Shown piece by piece: positions 1 through 6,131 of a stretch of 64,000 nt of DNA (positions are counted from its first letter, which is position 1; the number at the start of each line of letters is the position of its first letter). Source of the stretch: Enterococcus raffinosus (lineage in GTDB: Bacteria > Bacillota > Bacilli > Lactobacillales > Enterococcaceae). The position numbers and the translations under genes are program-made. The DNA is taken from contig NZ_JAHLOS010000004.1 in the NCBI RefSeq assembly GCF_018917525.1, positions 62,001 through 126,000 of the forward strand, given 5' to 3'. The notes beneath the pieces are model-generated. The model worked only from the letters and a program-made list of their open reading frames with translations. It was not told the DNA's origin and ran no database searches.

Positions 1-1046
1 AACAGGGCGGGGAAATCATTTTTCGTGGAGATTATCCAGCTCTGCTTCAATCAGACAGCCTAACGGGAAAAGAAATTTGCCAGACATTACCCATCAATAC
101 TGAGCCTCGCAGCTGGCATGAAAAAATGACAATCAAAGAAGCGAATTTACACAATTTAAAAAATGTGACAATCGATATTCCCAAGCATGTATTGACAGTC
201 ATCACTGGTGTAGCTGGCTCAGGAAAATCCACGCTAATTACAAAAGTCCTGCCAGAACAGTTTCCTAATGAAATATCCATCATCAATCAGGCCCCAATCA
301 AAGCGACAAATCGAGCCACTCCAGCCACGTATTTAGGTATTTACGATGAAATTCGGCGGACCTTCGCTAAAGCAAACAATGTTCCAGCCGGCATGTTCAG
401 CTTCAATTCAACCGGAGCTTGTCCAACGTGTCATGGCAAGGGGGAGACAATGGTTGAGTTAGTGTTCATGGACCCCATCGTAAATGAATGTGAAGCTTGT
501 GGAGGACATCGATTTTCCGATGAAGCGTTAAGCTATCGTTTAAGAGGCTGCACAATTTTAGACGTGCTAGATATGACACCGCAAGAGCTGCAAGATTTTT
601 ATGAAGGGCTCGGCAGTAAAAAAATGATCGAGAAATTACAGGCGATGATTGATACGGGGCTAACCTACCTGCCACTTGGCCGGAACTTAGTCACACTTTC
701 CGGGGGTGAACGTCAACGGTTAAAACTAACCAAAGCAATTACACAAAATGAGTCTGTGTTTGTTTTAGACGAACCGACGACCGGCTTACATTTATCAGAT
801 ATTAAAAAATTAAATGGATTGTTTCAACGAATGGTAGAAAACGGCAATACATTGATTATCATTGAACACCATAGTGAAATTATCAAACAAGCCGATTGGA
901 TCATTGATATTGGACCAGATGGTGGTGTGAATGGTGGCAATGTTGTTTTTAGCGGTGTGCCTGAAGATTTATTAGAAAGTGGAACAATCACTGGTGAATA
1001 CTTGAAGAAGAGTAGTGAAATGATTAAAAACTCGATCTCCTGCTAA
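1..1046 (+). CDS. UvrA-like ABC ATPase, 5' end cut by window edge
   Basis: The reading frame is open from base 3, so the gene begins before the window and only about 347 C-terminal residues are seen. The visible part holds the second ATPase half of a UvrA-type protein: Walker A GVAGSGKST (about nt 207-233), a zinc-finger module with CPTCHGKG and CEACGGHRF, the ABC signature LSGGERQRL, and Walker B VFVLDEPTTGLH. UvrA is the damage-recognition subunit of nucleotide excision repair, but short UvrA paralogues linked to drug tolerance have the same motifs. The zinc-finger insert looks shorter than in housekeeping UvrA, which favours a paralogue. No uvrB follows. The stop codon lies in the loop of the terminator hairpin. 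Confidence 0.85.
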   Translation, partial: QGGEIIFRGDYPALLQSDSLTGKEICQTLPINTEPRSWHEKMTIKEANLHNLKNVTIDIPKHVLTVITGVAGSGKSTLITKVLPEQFPNEISIINQAPIKATNRATPATYLGIYDEIRRTFAKANNVPAGMFSFNSTGACPTCHGKGETMVELVFMDPIVNECEACGGHRFSDEALSYRLRGCTILDVLDMTPQELQDFYEGLGSKKMIEKLQAMIDTGLTYLPLGRNLVTLSGGERQRLKLTKAITQNESVFVLDEPTTGLHLSDIKKLNGLFQRMVENGNTLIIIEHHSEIIKQADWIIDIGPDGGVNGGNVVFSGVPEDLLESGTITGEYLKKSSEMIKNSISC

Positions 1047-1068
1047 GTCAGCAGGAGATCTTTCGTTT
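1034..1068 (+). terminator. Intrinsic terminator of the UvrA-like gene
   Basis: A perfect 10-bp stem (GATCTCCTGC / GCAGGAGATC) with a 7-base loop is followed by a T-rich run. The TAA stop codon at 1044-1046 falls in the loop, so the hairpin overlaps the end of the coding region. Confidence 0.85.
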
Positions 1069-1304
1069 AATAGATATTGAGAATAGTGAACTCTAGAAAA
1101 TTATTTTTTGCTAGAAACAGTACACAGAATATAATATAGCGAAAAAAAATAATAAAAAGAATTTAGATTGATTATTATTTAAAAGCTATGAACGCAACGG
1201 AGAGTAAGCTTCGTGAATATTCTTTCATTTTTTAAAAGATGTTGGAGGGTTTTTGTCACTTTTTGAAAGCCTTTTTTTGTTATACTTAAGAGGGGATGAT
1301 TGTG

Positions 1305-1580
1305 ATGGATCGATTGAAAAACATCTGTTGCTATGCACCCATGATGGTGTATGCAACACCAGAAGTTGAATTAAAAGTAGATAAATTGTGTTTGGAAATG
1401 GTTACACTAGCCGCAAAAGGCTGGAGTGTGGACCAGTTATATTATTATGTCTTGGCACACAGCATTGAAGTAACAGGAATAGAAATGGTATTATCGGCGG
1501 ATTCTAAAGGATTAGTCATTGTCTTTCGGTCAGAGCAAGAAAGACAGGAGGTGGAAGAATATGCCAGTGAATACTTTTAA
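1305..1580 (+). CDS. Small protein of unknown function (91 aa)
   Basis: I do not recognise this protein. The ATG at 1305 is preferred over the in-frame ATG at 1296 because AAGAGGGG at 1288-1295 is then 9 bases upstream. A TATACT box at 1281-1286 may be the -10 element. The product starts with a Cys-Cys pair (KNICCYAP), is otherwise soluble and mixed alpha/beta, and ends in an acidic helix (about residues 75-91). It overlaps the next small gene by 20 bases, so the two are probably translated together. No signal peptide or membrane segment is visible. Confidence 0.6.
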   Translation: MDRLKNICCYAPMMVYATPEVELKVDKLCLEMVTLAAKGWSVDQLYYYVLAHSIEVTGIEMVLSADSKGLVIVFRSEQERQEVEEYASEYF

Positions 1581-1779
1581 TTTAAGCCTTATTCATCAAA
1601 AAATGTGTGATGAATTTATTGCAGATATCTGGATTTTCGCCATTCAAAAATGCATGGATTTGCCCGAAGCATTCGTTGCGGCCAGAGAAGAGGACCAGCT
1701 TAAATACTTCTATCGCTTGATTGATCAAAATGAAGAAATGTCTTTGTATGTACATGAAGAATTGGGACTCGATTGTTAG
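1561..1779 (+). CDS. Small protein of unknown function (72 aa)
   Basis: The start at 1561 has AGGAGG at 1546-1551, 9 bases upstream and inside the end of the preceding gene. A longer frame upstream is unlikely to be used because it lacks a ribosome site. The product is acidic and helical (FIADIWIFAIQKCMDLPEAF), with no recognised domain and no membrane segment. It forms a two-gene unit with the 1305-1580 gene, closed by a terminator. No function can be assigned. Confidence 0.6.
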   Translation: MPVNTFNLSLIHQKMCDEFIADIWIFAIQKCMDLPEAFVAAREEDQLKYFYRLIDQNEEMSLYVHEELGLDC

Positions 1780-1796
1780 TCCCGATTCTTTTTTCT
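1760..1796 (+). terminator. Intrinsic terminator after the small-gene pair
   Basis: A 10-bp stem (AATTGGGACT / AGTCCCGATT, one G-T pair) encloses an 8-base loop and is followed by a T run. The hairpin overlaps the last codons of the 72-aa gene. Confidence 0.85.
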
Positions 1797-1808
1797 TTTC
1801 AAGAGCAA

Positions 1809-1838
1809 TTGCTTCTCATAGCAGAAGGCTTGTATACT
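1809..1838 (+). promoter_or_regulatory. Putative promoter of the arginase-family gene
   Basis: TTGCTT (1809-1814) and TATACT (1833-1838) are 18 bases apart, upstream of the gene at 1904. This is pattern matching only. Confidence 0.5.
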
Positions 1839-1903
1839 TAAGAAAAGTGGTTCGCTATCTAATAGAAGTCTGATGACTATTAATTTTAAAGGAGGCAAAT
1901 TTT

Positions 1904-2770
1904 ATGAGTAATACGCTCCGATTAGTATTTCCTCAATGGCAGGGAGGAAATAATCCAAATTATGTTTTTGGTTCTGAATTGTTGCAGCATATTGTCCCGC
2001 AAAGCAATAAAGCAGAGACAATTCAAATTACAGTCGATGAAAATACTTTACAAGAGTTACCAATCGAAAATGGCGTGATTGGTGGAAATAGCTTATTAAA
2101 ACAGCTATCAGAAGCTTCGAAGATTTTAACGGAAAAGCAACCTGAAAAAGTCATTACTTTGGGCGGGGATTGTTCCATTTCTCAGGCGCCCTTCGATTAT
2201 TTGCATGAAAAATATCCTAATTCCCTGGGAATTCTTTGGTTGGATGCTCACTCTGATATGTCAACAATTAATGACAGTCAAAAGGGTCATATGCATGTAT
2301 TGGGAAATCTTTTAGGACAAGGAGCACCAGAGTTTGCCGAAAAAATCCGCCATCCTTTTACAGTAGAACAGGTTATGCTTGCGGGGTTGAAATACGATGA
2401 GCTGCGCCCATGTGATCATCAAGTCAATGATTTGAAGATGAATTATCTCACACCAGATAAATTGGTGGAGGATAGTCGCGCAATCATTGAGTGGATGAAG
2501 CAGAATCAATTGAAGCACTTGGCGATTCATTTTGATTTGGATGTATTGTCTCCTCTGGATTACCGGTCAATCAATCCTGGTAAACCATACTTGGATGTAG
2601 AAAAATTTCCTGCCCCGATTGGAACAATGACGCTTGAAGAAATTGCCCGGATTATTAAAGATGTTTCTGAAAACGCTGAAATCGTTGGGTTTAGTATCGG
2701 TGAATATTTACCCTGGGATGCGATCAATTTACGCAGAGCCTTAGAAGATGTGGAAATATTTAAGGAATGA
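1904..2770 (+). CDS. Arginase/agmatinase-fold protein with altered metal site
   Basis: This is a 288-aa member of the ureohydrolase superfamily, whose enzymes use a binuclear Mn site to hydrolyse guanidino substrates such as arginine, agmatine or formiminoglutamate. Visible landmarks are LGGDCS (near residues 86-91), DAHSD (114-118), HMH (129-131) and DLDVLSP (211-217). Two ligand positions depart from the usual motifs: GGDHS reads GGDCS, and the usual DP after DLD reads SP. The substrate therefore cannot be assigned and the enzyme may be non-canonical. AAAGGAGG lies 8 bases before the ATG. It stands alone between terminators, with no arginine catabolic genes beside it. Confidence 0.8.
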   Translation: MSNTLRLVFPQWQGGNNPNYVFGSELLQHIVPQSNKAETIQITVDENTLQELPIENGVIGGNSLLKQLSEASKILTEKQPEKVITLGGDCSISQAPFDYLHEKYPNSLGILWLDAHSDMSTINDSQKGHMHVLGNLLGQGAPEFAEKIRHPFTVEQVMLAGLKYDELRPCDHQVNDLKMNYLTPDKLVEDSRAIIEWMKQNQLKHLAIHFDLDVLSPLDYRSINPGKPYLDVEKFPAPIGTMTLEEIARIIKDVSENAEIVGFSIGEYLPWDAINLRRALEDVEIFKE

Positions 2771-2771
2771 A

Positions 2772-2799
2772 AAAAGTCAGCGTGGATTCGCTGACTTTT
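2772..2799. terminator. Bidirectional terminator between convergent genes
   Basis: An 11-bp stem (AAAAGTCAGCG / CGCTGACTTTT) with a 6-base loop has A and T runs on both sides. It can end the plus-strand arginase-family gene and the minus-strand VOC gene. Confidence 0.85.
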
Positions 2800-2800
2800 C

Positions 2801-3238
2801 TTAAACATGATCATCATTATTCACGATCTCATATTTGATTCCATCTGGATCATTAAAAAAGAGAGCATAATAATTTGGCCCATGTTGCGGAAAAATTTGT
2901 GGCTCATCTAAAATCTCAGCCCCGAGTGCAAGTACCTTTTGATAGATTCGATCGACATCATTTCTAGAAGAAGCTCGGAAGGCGATATGATGGATCGCTC
3001 CTGGTTTTCGTCTATGGATTGTGTCCTCTTGATACTCCTTGAGTGCTGAACAGATACCAAAATCATAGGATTGATCGAGATATTCGATGACATTCATATC
3101 TAATTCTTCCAAATAAACTTTGATTTTTTTATTTAAATCAAAGCCCAAAGCCTCCATCAACCCATCATAAAAAGCTTCGACTACATCAATATCCTTCACC
3201 GTAACTTGGATATGATCCACTTTCATAGGTAATACCAT
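2801..3238 (-). CDS. VOC (glyoxalase/bleomycin resistance) family protein
   Basis: The 145-aa product has the vicinal-oxygen-chelate pattern: an N-terminal KVDHIQVTVKD strand-helix, a central IHHIAFRAS strand carrying the second metal His, and a C-terminal FFNDPDGIKYEIV strand with the metal Glu. Members are metal-dependent lyases, dioxygenases or drug-binding proteins, so the substrate is unknown. AAAGGAGG (minus strand, complement of 3247-3254) lies 8 bases before the ATG at 3238. The DUF2087 regulator gene lies immediately upstream in the same direction (23-base gap), so the two probably form one operon. Confidence 0.8.
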   Translation of the reverse strand: MVLPMKVDHIQVTVKDIDVVEAFYDGLMEALGFDLNKKIKVYLEELDMNVIEYLDQSYDFGICSALKEYQEDTIHRRKPGAIHHIAFRASSRNDVDRIYQKVLALGAEILDEPQIFPQHGPNYYALFFNDPDGIKYEIVNNDDHV

Positions 3239-3261
3239 TCTTAAGTCCTCCTTTTAAAAAG

Positions 3262-3990
3262 CTATAGTTTCCAATAAGTCTTGCCATCAACAGTTCGACC
3301 TAAAAATCCGTATTCTATGAGATATCGTCTAATCGTAACGTAATCATCGAACATCGTCTCAATGATTTCATTGATTTCTTTTTCGCTATATTGTTTTTCA
3401 GAAGCAAAATTCTCTGCGAGTTTTTGAATAAGAATAATTCGCTTTTTTTCTTTTTTAGGAATTTGGTTTGCCTTTCCATTTTCATCAAGAAAAGTTTTAA
3501 AAACTTTTTCTCTTTCCTTTTCTGTGGACACAAATCGTTCGTCAGAATCGATGATAGAATTCGCTATAAATTCTCCCTGTTCTTTTTCTTCGATAGATTC
3601 CAGCAAAGCTAACAAAATTTTTGCCTGTCGTTTCTTTTCCTTAAATTTGAAGCGATGATTCCTCACAGCAGAGGTCGTAATGTTCAACTGCTCCGCTATT
3701 TCCTGATCATCAATACCTTTGTTAAATAAAGTCAGAAACTTTTTCTGTGTATCACTTAGACCTGTTTGATTTTTATCAAGATTTAGCAACGCGTCAAAAG
3801 GACCTTGGTGTTGGTGTTTTACATGATAAATCATTGCACCTTCGGCTCGAGCTAATTGGCTATTGGTTTCATTGATTGGATAAACGAAGCGATCATCAAA
3901 AGTTTGATCACAATACAAGCAATGGAAAAGAAAATCTCCTTTTTTTGTATAGCCTCTTTTTATTTCTTTGATAGTTAATTCACTCTCCAT
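3262..3990 (-). CDS. Zn-finger-like, LuxR-type HTH and DUF2087 regulator
   Basis: The start is the ATG at 3990 (MESELTIKE), which has a GGAGGAG ribosome site just upstream. The 242-aa product has three parts: a Cys/His-rich N-terminus (FHCLYCDQTF followed by HVKHQHQG, resembling a C2H2 finger); a LuxR/sigma-70-region-4-like helix-turn-helix (LSDTQKKFLTLF through EIAEQLNITTSAVRNH); and a C-terminal DUF2087 domain (YSEKEINEII, then RRYLIEYGFLGRTVDG). It is probably a DNA-binding regulator. It is divergent from the DUF2268 gene and upstream of the VOC gene. The regulated target is inferred, not shown. Confidence 0.75.
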   Translation of the reverse strand: MESELTIKEIKRGYTKKGDFLFHCLYCDQTFDDRFVYPINETNSQLARAEGAMIYHVKHQHQGPFDALLNLDKNQTGLSDTQKKFLTLFNKGIDDQEIAEQLNITTSAVRNHRFKFKEKKRQAKILLALLESIEEKEQGEFIANSIIDSDERFVSTEKEREKVFKTFLDENGKANQIPKKEKKRIILIQKLAENFASEKQYSEKEINEIIETMFDDYVTIRRYLIEYGFLGRTVDGKTYWKL

Positions 3991-4009
3991 AAAATCTCCT
4001 CCTGAATAA

Positions 4010-4038
4010 ATGCTAACATATATTACTGGTGTTTGCAA
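4010..4038 (-). promoter_or_regulatory. Putative promoter of the DUF2087 regulator
   Basis: On the minus strand, TTGCAA (4038-4033) and TAGCAT (4015-4010) are 17 bases apart, with TG one base before the -10. The site fits a start at 3990. Confidence 0.45.
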
Positions 4039-4080
4039 ATTAGGTTGCGAATTACAAAAAAGGTGCGTTTTTAAAATTGC

Positions 4081-4111
4081 TTGACCTTCACGTAACGTCA
4101 ACGATTATGAT
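4081..4111 (+). promoter_or_regulatory. MerR-type promoter/operator candidate upstream of DUF2268 gene
   Basis: TTGACC (4081-4086) and TATGAT (4106-4111) are separated by 19 bases, longer than the usual 17. The spacer holds a dyad centred on 4094 (ACGT-A-ACGT, extended by TT/AA). A long spacer with a central dyad is the layout of promoters activated by MerR-family regulators. No merR gene is seen nearby. Confidence 0.45.
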
Positions 4112-4132
4112 AAAGGCAAGGAGGTTATCATA

Positions 4133-5041
4133 ATGAATGATTTTAACGTAAAGATAATTGATTCTCTGTCCTATTATGAAGCGTATTTGCAGGATAAAAA
4201 GGATGAAAATACCCTTTGCTATGAGCTAATGCAGCCATTTGAGGAAATGTGGCGGTACTTAAATGTCCCCCTCATGGCAAAAACTCCCGGAGGCTATGAT
4301 GTGTTGATGGCATCAGAGATGATGGGCATCTGGACCCCGCGAAAAAGAAGAGAGTTAATTGAAACCAAAGTAAAACTTTTAAGAGACACGAATATTTTTA
4401 AGGAATGTGAACAAGTTATTGAGAAAAGTGCACAGCTTTTCACTGCCATTGGCTATCAAATACCCGTAGAGGAATTTATTGTAAATATATTGCTTGGTGA
4501 TTCGGAAAACAGTGTCTTGATGGCGAGTGAAGGATATAGCGGATTTGGTGGGATACCCGGATATATTTTGCTGATCGTTGTACCGAATGAGTTCAATCGG
4601 ACACGACTAAATTCTGCTTTAGCGCATGAATTTAATCATAATATTCGTTTTACCTATGAACCTTTTAATCATGGAGATGTGAGTGTCGAGGATTACTTAG
4701 TGATCGAAGGCTTAGCGGAAGTTTTTGCTGAAACACTTTACGGTGTTGAACAGCGCGGACCATGGGTACAAGAGTACGCTCAGGAAGAGTTAGACTACAC
4801 GATTGAGGTAATGAAGGCTGGTCGTGATGCTCGCGGCTTTGATCAGGTTTCTGCTTATATGTATGGAGATGAAGTCGCTCGTGAGCAAGGATATCAACCC
4901 GTGGGACTTTCAAGAAACGCGGGTTACACGATTGGCTATCATCTCGTAAAGGATTATCTAAAAAATACAGGAAAAACAATAGCTGAGGCGACTTTGACAC
5001 CCAGTCGAATCCTTGTTCAGGAATCAAGAATTTTTGAATAG
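4133..5041 (+). CDS. DUF2268 family putative Zn-dependent protease
   Basis: The 302-aa product carries the gluzincin-like motif HEFNH (nt about 4624-4638) followed about 30 residues later by IEGLAEVFAE, which supplies a plausible third metal ligand. This is the DUF2268 pattern of predicted cytosolic Zn proteases. No signal peptide is visible. AAGGAGG lies about 8 bases before the ATG. The gene is monocistronic and divergent from the DUF2087 regulator. The physiological substrate of this family is not known to me. Confidence 0.75.
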   Translation: MNDFNVKIIDSLSYYEAYLQDKKDENTLCYELMQPFEEMWRYLNVPLMAKTPGGYDVLMASEMMGIWTPRKRRELIETKVKLLRDTNIFKECEQVIEKSAQLFTAIGYQIPVEEFIVNILLGDSENSVLMASEGYSGFGGIPGYILLIVVPNEFNRTRLNSALAHEFNHNIRFTYEPFNHGDVSVEDYLVIEGLAEVFAETLYGVEQRGPWVQEYAQEELDYTIEVMKAGRDARGFDQVSAYMYGDEVAREQGYQPVGLSRNAGYTIGYHLVKDYLKNTGKTIAEATLTPSRILVQESRIFE

Positions 5042-5084
5042 ACATGAGAAGTTTTAAATAGGAATCGTTTTTCTAAAAAGAGTA

Positions 5085-5093
5085 TGCTATACT
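5085..5093 (+). promoter_or_regulatory. Extended -10 promoter for the TPP riboswitch transcript
   Basis: TGC followed by TATACT forms an extended -10 box. It sits about 15 bases before the start of the TPP aptamer. Confidence 0.55.
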
Positions 5094-5108
5094 TTTATTA
5101 ATTGAATG

Positions 5109-5183
5109 ACACTAGGGGTGCTTTTGAAGCTGAGATTATACCCATTGAACCTGAAACAGTTAGTACTGACGCAGGGAATGTGT
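5109..5183 (+). promoter_or_regulatory. TPP riboswitch (THI box)
   Basis: The aptamer hallmarks are present in order: ACAC at 5109 opening P1, GGGGTGC, CTGAGATTATACCC, the GAACCTGA segment, and GCAGGGAATGTG closing P1. The intrinsic terminator at 5201-5230 lies just downstream, which fits transcription attenuation when thiamine pyrophosphate is bound. The next gene is tenA, consistent with thiamine control. Confidence 0.95.
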
Positions 5184-5200
5184 GATGTTTAGAATTTTGC

Positions 5201-5230
5201 ACCCGACCGTTTTTTTCGGTCGGGTTTTCT
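5201..5230 (+). terminator. Riboswitch-linked terminator
   Basis: A 9-bp stem (ACCCGACCG / CGGTCGGGT) is followed by TTTTCTTTT. Its position 17 bases after the TPP aptamer marks it as the expression platform. Confidence 0.85.
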
Positions 5231-5258
5231 TTTCTGTATGCTTGTTTTGAGCAGGGAG

Positions 5259-5297
5259 CCTCCTTTTCATTCTTATGAGAATAAAGGAGGTTTTTTT
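5259..5297 (+). terminator. Second terminator between THI box and tenA
   Basis: An 8-bp stem (CCTCCTTT / AAAGGAGG) with an inner ATTCT/AGAAT helix is followed by seven T. It lies downstream of the riboswitch terminator but still upstream of tenA. Confidence 0.8.
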
Positions 5298-5372
5298 ATG
5301 TTGTGATTTAGTGTTGTTGGATGATTTGTATCAAACAGGAGTAAAAAAATGACAAACAAAGGAGAAAAAAGA

Positions 5373-6017
5373 ATGACTTTTACAGCAATTGCACGTCAAG
5401 AGGCAGCTTCATTTTGGGAGGGAAGCTTTGAACATCCGTTTATCACCGGGCTGGCAGCTGGAGATTTGAAGCCGGAAGTTTTTCGCTATTATTTACTCCA
5501 GGATCGTTATTACCTAGAACACTTTAGCAAACTTTACAGCTTAATTGCGGAACAGACAAATAATCGTGAAGTTCAAGAGCAGTTGCAAGAAAATGCTGAA
5601 AATCTTAGGCTGGGTGAAATGGCAATTCGCGAGGAGTTTTTTTCAGAATTAATGATTACAGAACATGAGATTCAGAACACGCCGATTGCACCCACGGCTT
5701 ATCATTATGTCTCTCATATGTATCGACAGCTGATTGACGGCACACCAAATACAGCTTTCGCGGGGATGCTGCCGTGTGCTTGGCTTTATCAAGAAATTGG
5801 TGTTCGCTTGATTGAGGCAGGCTCACCTAATCCTTTGTATCAGCGCTGGATTGAGACTTATGCTGGTGGGACCGCTAAAAGGGAGCGTGCTCTACTAGAT
5901 CGCTTGTATCAGGAAAGTTCAAGCCAAGAGCAGCAGCAAATGATCGAGTCCTTCGTAATTAGCAGTAAAATGGAATATGCCTTTTGGGAGATGGCTGTTA
6001 AATTGGAAAAATGGTAA
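5373..6017 (+). CDS. tenA: TenA, aminopyrimidine aminohydrolase (thiaminase II)
   Basis: The 214-aa product matches TenA, which hydrolyses aminomethyl-pyrimidine breakdown products of thiamine to HMP for salvage. Visible features are the N-terminal FWEGSFEHPFITGLAAGDL, the FRYYLLQDRYYLEHF helix, and MLPCAWLYQEIG, which holds the catalytic Cys. The start at 5373 has AAAGGAG 8 bases upstream. An in-frame ATG at 5349 also has a weaker site and would add eight residues. The TPP riboswitch upstream supports the assignment. No thiM, thiD or thiE follows, so the usual thiamine salvage operon is reduced to this gene here. Confidence 0.92.
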   Translation: MTFTAIARQEAASFWEGSFEHPFITGLAAGDLKPEVFRYYLLQDRYYLEHFSKLYSLIAEQTNNREVQEQLQENAENLRLGEMAIREEFFSELMITEHEIQNTPIAPTAYHYVSHMYRQLIDGTPNTAFAGMLPCAWLYQEIGVRLIEAGSPNPLYQRWIETYAGGTAKRERALLDRLYQESSSQEQQQMIESFVISSKMEYAFWEMAVKLEKW

Positions 6018-6026
6018 TGCTTCAAG

Positions 6027-6057
6027 AGATCGTTCAATTGCGGACGGTCTTTTTTTG
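6027..6057 (+). terminator. tenA terminator
   Basis: A 9-bp stem (AGATCGTTC / GGACGGTCT, with two G-T pairs) is followed by eight T. Confidence 0.8.
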
Positions 6058-6063
6058 GATTCG

Positions 6064-6095
6064 TTTAACAAATAAGCTGTTTTATATGTTAAAAT
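6064..6095 (+). promoter_or_regulatory. Promoter of the ilvB-ilvN-tetR operon
   Basis: TGT followed by TAAAAT (6090-6095) forms an extended -10. The upstream -35 (TTTAAC or TTAACA near 6064-6070) is weak. The -10 abuts the palindromic operator at 6093-6114. Confidence 0.55.
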
Positions 6096-6114
6096 GCAAG
6101 TTAACACTTGCATT
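6093..6114 (+). promoter_or_regulatory. Palindromic operator, probably for the TetR protein
   Basis: Perfect 9-bp arms AATGCAAGT and ACTTGCATT are separated by TAAC. The site overlaps the end of the -10 box and the presumed transcription start of ilvB. The operon's last gene encodes a TetR-family repressor, so autoregulation is the simplest reading. Confidence 0.65.
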
Positions 6115-6131
6115 ATTAGGAGGTATGTAAA

